A stretch of DNA of 64,000 nt, taken from the NCBI GenBank assembly GCA_001972305.1, contig BDDD01002030.1, positions 248,001 to 312,000 on the forward strand, read 5' to 3'. Below, one piece after another: positions 35,096-47,261 of this stretch. The notes beneath the pieces are model-generated. The model was not told where the DNA came from. It ran no database searches and worked only from the letters and a program-made list of their open reading frames with translations. Origin of the DNA: Cephalotus follicularis (Eukaryota; Streptophyta; Magnoliopsida; Oxalidales; Cephalotaceae). Position numbers and translations under genes: made by a program. Within the stretch, counting starts at the first letter, position 1. Each line of letters begins with the position of its first letter.

Positions 35096-36157
35096 GGCAT
35101 ATTTCTTCCAAAATTCAACCCTTCATTTCAAGTGATATACCTCAACGTCCCTTAACATTACATAACTCAAACAACATTATGTAAAAGGAAAACATCATCA
35201 AAGTCGGGAAATCAGTCATTTTATTAATTTCATAATAAAAGTACATTTACATCGTGAAAATACAACGTATGAAAATCCCGGGCGTTACAGTCATCAAAGC
35301 TTATGATACAAGCTTATAAAGATATTTTCATTGAGTTACATAACACACTTGCTCATTCTCTCTTTTCACTCTTGCCCGTATATGCTCTCTCGCTTTTCTG
35401 TTCCTCAATTTCCATGAGGTCTCTTCACCATTGAAGAACTTGAAGGAGCTTTGAAGCTCTTTAAGAGAAAGGAGCTCATCAATCATGTTCTCACCCTCCA
35501 ACTTCTTAATAGGTGGAGATATTTTCTTCAAAGGATTTTATCTTCACTTATGTAGAAGTTTAGCTTAGATTTAAACTTAAAAAGCCTACACAAAGGACCC
35601 TAGCCGTGCCTATTAGAGTAACTTTTGTGAAGCTTTGAAGATTGGAGACAAAGTTTGAGGGAACACAAAAAAGTGTGGAGGAGCAAAGAATTAGGTAATG
35701 GTTTCTTAATCATCTCCTTGATGTTTTTGTGTTCTTTGTGTTGATGTGATCATTGTTTTGTTGTGATGATGTTTCGGGTCTTGTGGCTAGGGTATGGAAC
35801 CCTAGCCGAACCTATTTTTTTCCTTGAGTGGAACCCTATCAAACCCTAAGGGTTTGGCTAGGTTAGGGTTCTGGTTTTGGTGAAATTGGGTTATGGTTTT
35901 GGTGTGTTACCCTAATCCAATTTTGGGAGAGACAAATGCTAGGGTTTGTGTAACCCTAACTCCAACCCGACCCTCTTTATTGCTTTGCATGAAGATATGG
36001 TTTGATTGATACCCCAATTATAGATCCTAGGGCCTATTGGAACAATTCTGGACTTAGCATTTTGGGCATCCCATTGCTTGGGCATTAGAAAGTTTTAAAA
36101 GTTAACCTAAACCTTTATTCCCTAAATGTTTTGACCCTTTTTAGAGCCAATTCAACA

Positions 36158-38427
36158 AAATTTAACAGGGGTGTGCTCGATTTCCTAGATTTCTTATTCT
36201 CAAATGGAGAGTTTGTTTGGAATATTAAGATAAAATGTCCTTACAACCGTTGCAAGTTAAGGGCATTTGGAACTCAATCTGAAGTGCGGTTACGTTTGTT
36301 GAAGAATGGTTTCACCATCCATGACACATTGTGGGATCTACATGGAGAAAGGAGGAAATGTCGTCGGGCTGTTGTAGAGCAACCATACCTCAGGTCTGAG
36401 CAATTCTTTTCTTGATCTCGGATGTTGGAGGGTTCGAGTTTGATACTCGTGAAGATGATGAGACGGCCGATGAAGTTCTGAATCCCAATGCAAACAAGTT
36501 TTATGACCTGCTTAAGGATGCGGATGAACCGTTGTGGAATGGGTGTAAAAAATGCACCAAGCTGTCTATGATGACGCGACTTATGAATGTCAAGTGCAAG
36601 TATGGGATTCCTAACGACGGGGGTGAGGAAATTCTTCAAATCGTTAAGAGAGGAATGCCTGAGGATGAGAAGTTGCCACAATTTTATTACAAGCTGAAAA
36701 AAATTATGAAGGCAATGGGATTAGGCTACAAAAGATAGATGCATGTGTCAATGATTGTATCTTGTATTACGGGGAGCACATGTGTGCTACAGAGTGTCCA
36801 ACATGTAATCATCCTATATTCAAACCTAGCGGTGGTGGAAAGAGAAAGAAACTAGTACCTTACAAGGTTTTGCGTCACTTTCTATTGACATAGTAAGAAG
36901 AGGAAGGATAATGATCATGATGAAGTGGGAATGGTACACCCGGTTGATGGTGAAGCTTGGAAGCACATCGATATTACTTTTCCATCTTTTGCTACAGAGG
37001 TTGGCAATGTTAGAATAGGATTAGCAATGGATGGGTTTTGTCCTTTTGGGGTTAGTAGTACTGTTTACTCTTGCTGCCCTGTTTTTGATTTCCCATACAA
37101 TCTTCCACCTTAGTTATGTATGACAAAGCCATTCATGTTCTTGTGCTTGATTATACCTGGACCGAAAATCCTAGGGAAAGATATTGATGTGTTTCTGCGT
37201 TCACCTATTGACGAGTTGAAGTTGTTATGGGAAACTGGAGTTGAAACCTATGATGCGTCCCCCGAGAAGAACTTTCAAATGAGGGCAGCTTTAATGTGGA
37301 CGATTAGTGACTTCCTACCTATGGAATGCTGGTAGGCTGGAGTACTCATGGTAATTTGGCATGCCCCTATTGCATGTCAACTTGTGCTTTATTTATACTA
37401 ATGATCCAATTTGAACGTATCTCACTTATATTCTTTGTTGTAGTGAGTACGAACAACTAGTCAATGAATTAAATCCTAAAAACACCCCCCAAACAAATTG
37501 AAGAAGAACGCGATGCACACTTTCTCAAGTGGTTTCAAAGCCGTGCTAGTAATGCACACTCTATCAATGAAGCGTCTATCAGTTTCATATTTTGTAATTG
37601 TTGAATTTGATTTCTATATTCCATGTGTATAGGTTAAGAACGACAAGGAAGTTGATGCTCGTGTACGAAATTTAGTAAGTTGACCTGTTACGAAAGTAAG
37701 GTCATGGAATGGGTATGTCATCAACGGGTACAAGTTTCACACCAAAGATGCATCGAGGACCTCAACAACTCAAAATTGGGTTGTCATGATCAAATGGAGC
37801 ACTTGGAATGATAGTTGTAGTGTCTTCTATGCAGCCTTGGTCGACGTTGTAGAGATTGATTTCTAAGGAAAATACAACGAAGTTGTTTTATTCAAGTATG
37901 ATTGGGTTGACACTTTGGATAGAGGCACTAGAGTAGATGAGTTTGGGATTGTTCGTTTGAACCCGAAAAAAGAACTCACCACTTACGAGCAGTTCATGCT
38001 GGCAAGTCAAGTTATCCAAGTGTTCTATGCACCCAGCGTTTCCAACTGTCGTAGGTTCAATGGGTGGGTTACTGTGATTAAAAAGAAACCCAGGAATGCT
38101 TATATCCTTCCTGATTATGAAGAAGAAGATGACCACGATTTGAGTATGGATTTGGCGTTGCAAGAAGATGCCGACAATAGGCCACTACAGTCATTTGCAA
38201 ATAATGTAAGTCTTGAAAGTGATGATTCCCTTCGAGGAGATGGGGAAATGGATGAGGTAGTATTGCCTCCAAATGTTCGAATAAGCGATCCTACGTCAGA
38301 TCATGACAACACAGTTTATGAGTAAGATGAATAGGAAGAGGAGGATTCTGATACGGATGTGGAGGAAGAAGTGATGGACTATGATTCTGATAATCAAGAT
38401 GATATGGTTATTGATAACATAGATTAA
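36158..38427 (+). pseudogene. CACTA TNP2-type transposase, internally deleted
   Basis: The N-terminus is a transposase-associated domain (FNRGVLDFLDFLFSNGEFVWNIKIKCPYNRC ... WDLHGE). The TNP2 start follows (LKDADEPLWNGCKKCTKLSMMTRLMNVK; MPEDEKLPQFYYKLKKIMKAMGLGY), then ACVNDCILYYGE after a frameshift at about 36735. HPVDGEAWKHIDITFPSFATEVGNVRIGLAMDGFCPFG and YDASPEKNFQMRAALMWTISDFL are core TNP2 sequence. After 37380 the remaining catalytic domain is missing, and the frame resumes in the DUF4218/DUF4216 C-terminal part (37640-38190: WNGYVINGYKFHTK, RGTRVDEFGIVRLNPKK, MLASQVIQVFYAP). It closes with an acidic tail at TAA 38425-38427. Copia-1 cut off its first exon(s). Confidence 0.9.
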
Positions 38428-38580
38428 ACTATAAGTTAATAGTGTAGTATATGTAGTAAAGGATGTTTGCAATAGTATTCTTAATCTTCTAATCTTGCAA
38501 AACATTATAATTTGATAATATATAGTAGAACAACTATATAGAATTTGTATTGTTTTTAAATACGCTGAGTTCTTACAGAG

Positions 38581-40212
38581 ATGCCATGTAGGGTGACACG
38601 TTCATCTATTCCTGGAGCTTCCACCACCGCTTCTGATTCTACGCATCTTGAGTCTGACAACATGGAGTTAGACACACGGGAGCAGGATACCGATGTTCCC
38701 AGTGCTAGTAAGGAAATTTATTATGTCACAATATTTCACCTTAAATTGTTTCTCTTATTGTTTATTGTTTTTGATATATTTTGTTAAACATATTTACAAT
38801 CAAATATAACCATGTTTTTGAATCAGGCTCTCATCAACGACAGATGAGGGGAGCTAGTAGGGGAGTGGACTTGCCCCCATAAGAGGCAGACGATTCTCGG
38901 CTTGTTTGCCATATCAGTGCCAATGGGTAAGTAACAAGTAATTTCAATACATATTTTAAAACCTCGTGTTGGTAGTAGTATTTGTTTAATTTCAGCTGTT
39001 TTGAGGACATGGATGTCAAAAACACTATACCGGGCATTGTCAAGGCCATAATACTACACCCTTGGACAACGTGGGGCCAGTGGCCTGATTCAGAAAAGGA
39101 ACTATAGTGGGATAAGTTACTAGTGAGTAAAACTGTTATAGTTAACAATTAATTTTATTGAAGATATTTTTATTTATGTTGTTACTTAACATTGATATTT
39201 TGTAGGAGTACTTCCACTTTCTGCCATCTAATGTACACAGTAGACCTGTATTCCACAATTACGTGCAGGAGAATTACCTAAAGTGGATGCGTAAATTTAG
39301 AAATAAGTAGATGACCAATGCTGGTGTACATCAGATGAGTCCTGAGTCCAAGCGCCATCGCCCAACCGAAATACCAGAGCCAGTGTGGGATCGGATGGTG
39401 GACATCTGGATGTCAGAGGATATTCAAAAGAGTGCAAGAACAAATGTCGCCAACAGGGCGAACGAATCGCACACCACCTACACTAGGGGTAGCTACACGA
39501 TGGAGAGGCAACATAAGATTGGGGTAAGGAATACTGCACCCTTGTTGTTATGGTGATTAATAAACTTAATTTGTGTTTCAAACATCTCACGAAATAGAAT
39601 TTGACTTCAAGAGCCAAGGGGAAACGGACTGAGGATGTGTACTACGACACCCATCGGAAGGTAGAGGACACTCTTCCGCCTCCTATTGTAGTGGAGAGGG
39701 TGGTGACTCACAAATTATAATGAATATGTCAATTACCATTTATATGTTAATTACTTAACTGATTAAACTTGTATTTTTTGAAGGAGAATTACAAGGCTTA
39801 ATTGAGTCAGATACTACGAAGGGGCCCTTCAACGTCGTGGCATGGACGAAGGCAATTGAAGGTACAAGAAAGGGCAAGATTTGTGGCTTCGGGAACTACG
39901 TGACTTCCACGAATATGCCACCACAAGCACTTCGTACTCCATCAGCAATGGGCAGTTAGAGTCACCCATTCACTTCACAGCGATCAGAGGCTAGACCTAA
40001 ACGAACGAGGACACAGACCTCCGACAATAGATCTCTCAAATTCAGACGACGTTGCAGGCTCATATGGCTCAAATAAGTCAGCTGACTCAGTTTCTTGCCA
40101 GTCAGTTTGCATCGTCGTTAGGAGGATCTAGATCTGACAATAGTATGTCGCAGAACCGATACCACCCCTCCCAGTCATCTTTGGATTCGGACCATAGCGA
40201 TTCTGAATCATA
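38581..40212 (+). pseudogene. CACTA second gene, Transposase_24 (TnpA-like), with introns
   Basis: Starting at ATG 38581, likely exons are 38581-38707, 38827-38926, 38996-39122, 39206-39523 and 39599 to about 39718, each bounded by GT...AG (GTAAGG/AATCAG, GTAAGT/TTTCAG, GTGAGT/TTGTAG, GTAAGG/AAATAG). The spliced reading passes through NTIPGIVKAIILHPWTTWGQWPDSEK, LPSNVHSRPVFHNYVQENYLKWMRKF and ESKRHRPTEIPEPVWDRMVDIWMSEDIQKSARTNVANR, the Transposase_24 signature (W..L...W.....K..S...K.NR). The C-terminal part (39784-40212) is Gln/Ser rich and ends DSDHSDSES. A TAG inside the third exon area and another at 39308 suggest decay. TnpA-type proteins bind subterminal repeats in En/Spm. Confidence 0.8.
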
Positions 40213-40439
40213 GTTTTGTTACAATTGTTGATTTTGATACAGTTTATAATTGTTTATTTGTACATCTATTACACTTTTTATAAGTATGTTACGAAGTTCA
40301 GTGGTATTGTTTTGTACTTCAATGTGAATTAAATGTTTTATTGATCATTTATGTATTGAGTCTATTGGAAAATTGAAATATGATTGTTGTTGTGGCTGCT
40401 GGAAAAAAGTGCAGGTTTTGCTTGGTTTGGGGAATACAT

Positions 40440-40733
40440 CCTGCTTATTGAACCATTAGCAGGATCTATAGAATGGTGAGCGCATATACCCTCGCCATGC
40501 CCTTGCAAAATTGCAGAAATTAACATGGTGAGGGGAACTGTGAGGTAGGCGTGCAGCCTACGAGGGGCATTACCCTCGTCGTGCCCTCGCACATGGCAAG
40601 GGCAATTAACAGCGAGGGGATTTAACCCTCGCCAAGTTCTTGTTGTACCCTCGCACAATAGATTTCGAGGAGAAGAATGGCAAGGGCTATTTCCCCTCAC
40701 AATGCCCTCGCCATTGACCTTTTTTTGTAGTGA
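40440..40733. repeat. CACTA subterminal repeats and terminal inverted repeat
   Basis: About a dozen copies of CCCTCGC or its complement GCGAGGG (and near forms such as TGCCCTCGC, GGCAAGGGC) occur in both orientations over 290 bases. The end is GACCTTTTTTTGTAGTG. These would be the binding sites of the TnpA-like product. Confidence 0.92.
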
Positions 40734-41418
40734 GAGGTCAATAACAAACTCCATTTTCACGGTTAGGTGGCAATGATTTCACAGCCTAAGGAAATAAATC
40801 TCGAACTCGCATATCACTGGAGTATCCTCCAAGCTCAGTTGCCATCTGTCGGTGTCAATCACATGTGCTATGTATCCGTGGCAACCCTGTCTCAGTAGTT
40901 TGTTCGCATGTAGTACTGTAATCACTAGTGCAATCTATGGCTCCAAGGTCCCAACGAATCGGAAAGGTAAATGACCCGGTAAACAAAAGGTCACCATATT
41001 CTGATAGCAATCAACCTGAGCATATTGTACAGATAGCCAATCCATTCCAATAACTGCATCAAGGTCCTGCATGGGAAGAGAAACAAAGTCATCTCATAAG
41101 CAACAACTGGCAATCTCTAATACACAATCTCTACACACTCGATCGGTAGTTGCTGACTCACCGAGATGTGTACTAGCATCCATGAGGAAAGGTAAACAAT
41201 CAGGTCTCAAACCTATGATATAAACAATAGACGATGCAATGAATGAGTGGGATGAGCCCAGATCTATGATTATCTGGGCTAAGAAATAGAAAAAATGAAT
41301 GTAGTACCCGGATCCATAGCAAGGACTCTAGTCTGTTCAGTTGGTGTAGAATCTACAAGTTGTTTCCCTTTAAACTATGGAGTCCCATGAAAATATGGTG
41401 GTGTATTGCCATACTGTC
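40734..41418 (-). pseudogene. G2 gypsy protease and linker to RT
   Basis: The minus strand reads from 41413: a linker, then IIIDLGSSHSFIAS (protease Asp codon at 41262-41264; usual DPGSSHSF), VCRDCVLEIA, SLPMQDLDAVIGMDWLS, CHGYIAHV and finally MEFVIDL near 40737-40757, the usual sequence just before the RT. There the CACTA terminus begins, so RT and integrase lie outside the window. Stops occur at several points. The upstream gag lies at 53972-54874, beyond element H. Confidence 0.85.
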
Positions 41419-44320
41419 CGTAACACCCCCGATTCGAAACCGAGATCACTCCCGAATCGAGATCAGTGTGTCACACAAAACTGAGCTAAAAACATGTCAA
41501 AATCTTAATCTTAATCATCATCAATACGTGGTGGTTCTAAAAATCTGAAAACATGTATAATCATTAACATAAACTCCAAAATAAAAAATTAAGTACATAA
41601 CACCGGTCAACATATAATCATAATACAATTATAACTCAAATGAAAGAATCAAACTCCTAAGTGATCCTCTGGCATAGGGTAACTCTCTTATCACACTTGC
41701 CCCAGAAGCTCCAGATAACCTGCCGCATGGAAAACAAAACGCGGCTAAGCAAACCTCAGTAGGGATATAGAATCATAAAACAGTTTAAGAACAAAACAGA
41801 ACAGTTATGAAACAAAACAGAACAGTTGCGAATCAAAACTGAACAGTTACGAAACAACACAGATTTTGAAACAAAACAGATTTCGAAACGAAACAAAACA
41901 AAACAGTTTAAACATTCTTTATAAATTACCCCAGTAATTTTCATATAAACCAATTCCATAAATTTTGAAACATAAAGCATACTTTTCAGAACATAAAGCA
42001 TACTTTTCAGAACATAAAGTTCCATACTTTTCAGTACATAAAGCATACTTTTCAAAACACAAAGTGCCATACTTTTCAAAACATAAAGCATATCTTTCAA
42101 AATCATATAGTTCCATACTTTTCAGAACATAAAGCATACATTTCAAAGCACAAAGTTCCATACTTTTCAGAACATAAAGCATTCTTTTCAAAATCATATA
42201 GTTTCAAACTGAGCCACATAACATATCACATATCAGAACACATATAGCAAGGGATTCATGACGTCCACAAATAGAATTGAAGTGTACGGCACTACACAAA
42301 CAATTCCCATATCATAACATATCACACATTGCATAACTCATCACGTATGCCATATATCGATTCATACGCCTCTATCATACATAGCGGATTCATAAATCCA
42401 CCTATGGGATTTATTCATAACATAGAGAGATGTCGTAGTCTAATCACACCGCTAGGAAAGTGTCATGTCCTCGTGCCTGGCCTACGACATGCCTATGGTA
42501 CGCCCATAGGTGGGTACAAATACTCAGTATTTAATCATTTCAAAAATATTGATTTATCAAAATCAATTTAGAAACACATAAAATATGCCTTTTCAAAACA
42601 TATTCGAAAATCATTCACAAATGATATCATAACATACATTTCATAATCGGAACATCAACTCATTTATTTTCCACTATAAAGAGATGATCATTTCATAACA
42701 TATCGTAACATACACTTAAAGTCAAGAACATTAAATTCGCAAAATGTCAAAACTCACTTTATTTTCAGAATCATATCAAAATCGTAAAACATGACCAAGT
42801 TCTTAAAACCGACAGAATATAGCAAATAAACGAATATCCATCCATAATACAAAACTGAATTTGGTTCGATAAAATCGAAGAGAGTATCAAAGAGCAGAAT
42901 ATTCGTACATCTCATTAAAGCAAAACAGATTCAATTCAGGTAAAACCGAATGATAACCAATTCGAAGAATCCGTATTTTATTCGCAAAATGAAACTGAAT
43001 TTATACTCTAATAACATCGATAAGAGTGTATCAAGAAATGAAGAATCCGTACTAAAACCATAATCTGAATTTATTTTAATAAACCGATAGAGAACCCAAA
43101 GAAATGAGAATCCGTACCTCATGCGATCACCAAATAACCTCAAGAATATATACCAATAATTCTCTAGACCGCTTCTCGATTGTTGCAAATATCTAACAGA
43201 AATAAAATCGTTCTCAAACGGACTTGAAATAAAATCAAACCTCTACTCATAGGTCACTGTACACTGATCATGACCATATAAGATAATGATAGGTTTGCTA
43301 AGTCCAATTTGCAGAAACCACATCTAAACATAAATTTTTGATTTCACTTAATTCAAGCGGACGTCCAGGTCATTCAATTTCGAATCATAAAACCGGTTCA
43401 ACTCATAAAATTGTAGAAGCAGATACTGAATTACATAATTCAATAGAAACCAGAATTTAACGAAGCAAAATTCAGAGTTTACCGAAAGCAGACGGAACAG
43501 AGCACAGAGCCATAATCACACCGCAGAACTGGAACGGATCACACCTATGTGGACAACGGAGTCAGAAAAGCTACCTAAAACGTGTCGTCGGAGACTGCCG
43601 GCCAGTAGCAGGAAAGGGCCGATCTGAAGCGTTGGAGGTTAGGGATCACATATCCAGGGCGCGTTTCCCACGACGCCGCCGCATTTGGCCGGAACAAACG
43701 TATTTGACCGTGGTTGACTTTATTGCCGATCTGTGTTGCCGGCGTCACCAAGGGTCGGGGCCGGTCGAGTTCACTTCATCTCGATGCCCAGAGTCCAAAT
43801 ACGGGCTTGCCTTGTCATGCCGATCACCGGAGCGGGAGAATCGACGCCAAACAGATGCTGGAGAGAGAAGACATCGCGCACGCCGAAGGGGCCGTTTGCT
43901 GGTGCAGGGATGGCGTCCGGTGTACTCAGGAGGCTGTGGGGGTTCAACTGGTACCTTTGTTGGCGTCATATCGATACCAATGCCGATGACAGATGCTGAG
44001 TGGGATAGTGAACGAGAGAGAGGGTGGCGAGGAGAGAGAGTGCGTGTGAGAGAATAGAGAAATAAATATAAAAAATAGGGTTTTTGATTTTTAAAATGCT
44101 GAAAATGGTTTTAACACTTAGATAAAAAGCTAAAATTGTTTTATTTATTCATAGACTTGATATCAAAACCCAATAGGCTAAGACTAAAACCCGCTTAGCC
44201 TATCCAAGAGCAAAACAAACGAAAAATGGGCAGTCCACATACACACAAAAAAAAATCGACAGCCCACACGAAACAGATCGAAAAGCCAAAAAATTTTATA
44301 CAAAAAAACGGGATATTACA
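41419..44320 (-). repeat. H 3' LTR
   Basis: It runs from CGTAACACCCCCGATTC to CGGGATATTACA and carries a minisatellite (41935-42200) and a GC-rich segment near 43560-44050. The 141-residue ORF at 43632-44057 there has arginine-rich composition and overlaps three other frames. Its counterpart in the other LTR is broken into short pieces, so I do not call a gene. Confidence 0.93.
41935..42200. repeat. Minisatellite in H 3' LTR (CATAAAG...TACTTTTCA units)
   Basis: About ten to eleven tandem units of 21-24 bases, ACATAAAGCATACTTTTCAGA alternating with ACATAAAGTTCCATACTTTTCAGA. The other LTR has nine or so (46740-46975). A shorter 19-20-base repeat (AAACAAAACAGAACAGTTACG) precedes it at about 41775-41900. 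Confidence 0.9.
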
Positions 44321-44352
44321 TCTCCACCCCCTTAAAAAGATTTCGTCATGAA
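44321..44352 (-). other. H polypurine tract region
   Basis: Minus strand ATTTCATGACGAAATC, TTTTTAAGGGGGTGGAGA, then the LTR start TGTAATATCCCG. This form is typical of Tekay-type chromoviruses. Confidence 0.88.
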
Positions 44353-46189
44353 ATCTAAAACGACTACTAACCTGAATCAAATAGATTATCCCAGCTGATC
44401 GCACCATATCATATCAGCTAAAGCCTCAAACAATATATAAAAGCAGTATGGATAACCATTACAAACCATACTCTTAGGATTTCCCAAAAAATGGGCATGA
44501 TGTATTCGTTTATCGGATTTCATGCCACCTGATAAACCACACTTTATATGTTTGGAGATCAACTCTTATATTTCCTCACAATATATATGCCCGGGCTCAA
44601 CCCGTACCAGACTACATCACAACTAAATCAAATATACCATTTGCACGCGAAAGAGAATCCTTTCAATACTCTCAAAGATGGGCTTGATCATATCCAATAA
44701 TATCATACGCATGTGAAAGATGATCATGTCAATGAATAATTAATTGCGTACATTGTAACTCTTATAATCTCCCAAAAATTGAGCATGTAGTATTCGTTTA
44801 TCGGACTTATGCCCCCTGTAAAGAAAACACAATTTATATCCACACTCTCGAAGGAGGAACCAACAGTTATAAATGGGCTCAGCCATCAGTAAACCACAAT
44901 TTAAGTCCGAATCATCATTCCAGTCTCTCAAGTATAAACTCATACATATCCAATACATCAACACACATATCTCATAAGCACTGCCACATGTCAACAGGTC
45001 GATAACTGAATAAACATATCTCTTAAGTTATCTCTTATACATAATAAGTCTCATAAATCTATACTGTTTAGTCTATAAACATAAGGCCCTCTTTACAAAT
45101 CATATAAACAAATCCATATCCATTATCATAAGCAATGAATGTGTGCAAAGGTGTAGTAGATATATATATATATATAATATCGATCATGTGAGATGCATAC
45201 CTAGCATAAAAGATGTGAACAATGTCATCTCATATCCATATAAGCCATAACACAATCTGTCATCAATAACTCTACCATATATCAACATCCAAAGCCTTTT
45301 GTCCCATATCAACCCATGACCGTGCTATATCTATTACATTTCATATCTGTTTATAGTCCATAGCCATTTACAATCCATATTCATTTATGATTCATAGTCA
45401 TTTAGCACTCCACTAGGAATCTAGAGCTAAGCTCCATATGCAGTTGACATCGAGTGGTTGACTAAACACATATACTATCCCATACCAGCATATATAAGTA
45501 GTTAACTGTCCTATCAGTTCATTCACAATCTATTTTGAGCATCCATGCAATGCCCATCCATCCAATAACGGTCCATCCGATCATTAACCGTTCAAAATCA
45601 AACCATCCGATCACTATCTGATCAATAACGATCCATTCTATCACCGTCCGTTTGATAACGGGTCACACGATCATTATCCGTTCACTAACGGTCCTTAACG
45701 ATATGATGCGATCGATAACGATACATTAGCCATCCATACACTAACCATTCACAATGGCCATTCATATTCTATCTCGATCAACTGCTATTCGATACGGAAG
45801 CTATTTAGACAACACTTATGCCTTTTGGCCCATTCGATCGATCGCTTAGCCATTACGGATCATTCGGTCGGTCACTTAGCCATTATGGCTTATTCGGTCG
45901 GTCTTTTAATTGCTATACAGTTCATAGCCCTCACTAACTCACCCAAAGTTTGTTCATTTTGTGCACCCTCTTGTGCCACAGCTGACTCCGCTTCCTGATT
46001 GATATTCCTTAGTCGTCCAACTCTACCTGCCATCAAAGAAACAAAACCGAGACGGGGTAAGACAAAGAGAGACAAAAAACTGGAATAAAAAGGACATACC
46101 GAAATGATTCTTAAGGAATAGCCCTAACCCAAATGTCTGCCCATCTCACAGGTCAAAACTAGATAGGTATTCTAAGGAACAAAACATAT
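44353..46189 (-). other. H internal region, no coding domains
   Basis: It is AT-rich, with short degenerate tandem repeats: 45590-45725 (units like AACGGTCCATCCGATCATTA) and 45825-45905 (about 30-base units ending ATTCGGTCGGTC). A (TA)n run lies at 45160-45178. Parts of 44450-44990 contain a repeated GGGCATG...GTATTCGTTTATCGGA phrase (44487 and 44777), also present in LTR F near 59850. A minus-strand ORF whose internal Met is at 46033 (MAGRVGRLRNINQEAES...) sits where gag should start and may be a gag N-terminal remnant of about 48 residues; this is weak. Confidence 0.6.
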
Positions 46190-46205
46190 TCTCTGATACC
46201 AAAAC
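46190..46205 (-). other. H primer-binding site
   Basis: Minus strand GTTTTGGTATCAGAGA follows the 5' LTR end GGGGGTGTTACA. The last expected C of TGGTATCAGAGC is A. Confidence 0.88.
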
Positions 46206-47261
46206 TGTAACACCCCCGATTCAGAACCGAGATCACTCCCGATTCGGGATCGGTGTATCACACAAAACTGAGCTAAAAAAATGTCAAAAATCTTAATCTT
46301 AATCATCGTCAATACGTGGTGGTTCTAAGAATCTGAAAACATGTATAATCCTTAACATAAACTCCAAAATAAAAAATTAAGTTCATAACACCGGTCAACA
46401 TATAATCATAAGACAATTATTATTCAAATGACATAATCAAACTCCAAAGTGATCCTCTGACATAGGGTAACTCTCTCATCACACTTGCCCCAGAAGCTCC
46501 TGATAACCTGCCGCATGGAAAGCAAAACGCAGCTGAGCAAACCTCAGTACGGAAATAGAATCATAAAACAGTTTACGAACAAAACAGAACAGTTACGAAT
46601 CAAAACAGAACAGTTACGAAACAAAACAGAACGGTTACGAATCAACACATAATAGTTACAAAACAAAACAGATTTCGAAACAAAACAAAACAAAACAGTT
46701 TAAACATTCTTTATAAATTACCTCAGTAATTTCGTATAAACCAATTCCATAACTTTCGAAACATAAAGCATACTTTTCAGAACATAAAGTTCCATACTTT
46801 TTAGAACATAAAGCATACTTTTCAAAACACAAAGTTCCATACTTTTCAGAACATAAAGCATACCTTTCAAAATCATATAGTTCCATACTTTTCAGAACAT
46901 AAAGCATACATTTCAAAGCACAAAGTTCCATACTTTTCAGAACATAAAGCATTCCTTTCAAAATCATATAGTTTCATACGAAGCCACATAACATAACACA
47001 GATCAGAACACATATAGAAAGGGATTCATGATGTCCACATGCCAAATAGAATTGAAGTTTACAGCACTACATAAACAATTCCCATATCATAACATAACAC
47101 ACATTGCATAACTCATCACGTAGGCCATATACTAGAATCGATTCATACACCTCTATCATACATAACGGATCCGTAAATCCACCTCATGAGATTTATTCAT
47201 AATGTAGAGAGACGCCGTAGACTAATCACACTGCTACGGAAGTGTCATGTCCCTGTGCCAG

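Larger units (their letters stand above)
28279..35289 (-). repeat. LTR C (gypsy-type, solo), TSD GTCAT, hosting a Sirevirus-like element
   Basis: It runs from TGTCACACCCCACTTTCG to CCCGGGCGTTACA, with GTCAT at 28274-28278 and 35290-35294. Net of the 30408-34769 insert it is about 2.65 kb. It aligns with C' (50606-53405) over both ends and over 28440-29560 versus 50750-51880, but not in the two palindrome arrays. Confidence 0.93.
4869..36157 (+). mobile_element. Copia-1: degenerate Ty1/copia retrotransposon, heavily nested
   Basis: After removal of the TSD-bounded inserts B, G1, D, I and C, the remaining sequence reads as one plus-strand Ty1/copia element: 5' LTR end (4869-5233), tRNA-Met PBS, a long leader, gag, protease, integrase, RT, RNase H, PPT and a 3' LTR (26671-36157). 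The order PR-IN-RT-RH is diagnostic of copia. The insertion target is the TNP2 gene of the CACTA element, which resumes at 36158. All genes carry stops or frameshifts. The 365-base overlap of the two LTR ends shows roughly 30 differences by hand count (about 8-9%), so this is an old insertion. The left TSD is out of view; the expected right copy is AAATT at 36158-36162. Confidence 0.85.
26671..36157 (+). repeat. Copia-1 3' LTR, interrupted by LTR C
   Basis: It starts TGTTAGATAGGGGCG and ends AATTCAACA. Without LTR C and one TSD copy it is about 2.47 kb. Its first 1.3 kb match the copia-2 LTR at 58771-59679 and 63355-63800. No coding content; the 108-residue ORF at 27187-27513 is LTR sequence with a broken counterpart in copia-2. 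Confidence 0.88.
36158..40733 (+). mobile_element. CACTA (En/Spm) DNA transposon, right part
   Basis: Three things support this: a TNP2-type transposase gene, a second gene with a Transposase_24 domain, and the terminus TTTTTTTGTAGTG at 40733 (CACTACAAAAA on the other strand) preceded by CCCTCGC-type subterminal repeats. The left end is cut off by the copia-1 insertion and lies outside the window. The element sits in the G2 gypsy pol region; the 3-bp TSD copy at 40734-40736 would be AGA. Confidence 0.93.

Noticed and set aside
41919-42197. Repetitive ORFs (repeated YVLKSM and FEKYAL phrases)
   Set aside because: Translations of the H LTR minisatellite, in two frames; not protein genes.
43632-44057. 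141-residue arginine-rich plus-strand ORF
   Set aside because: It lies inside the H 3' LTR in a GC-rich stretch with three other overlapping frames; the other LTR copy (50426-50605 plus 53406-53740) does not keep the frame.
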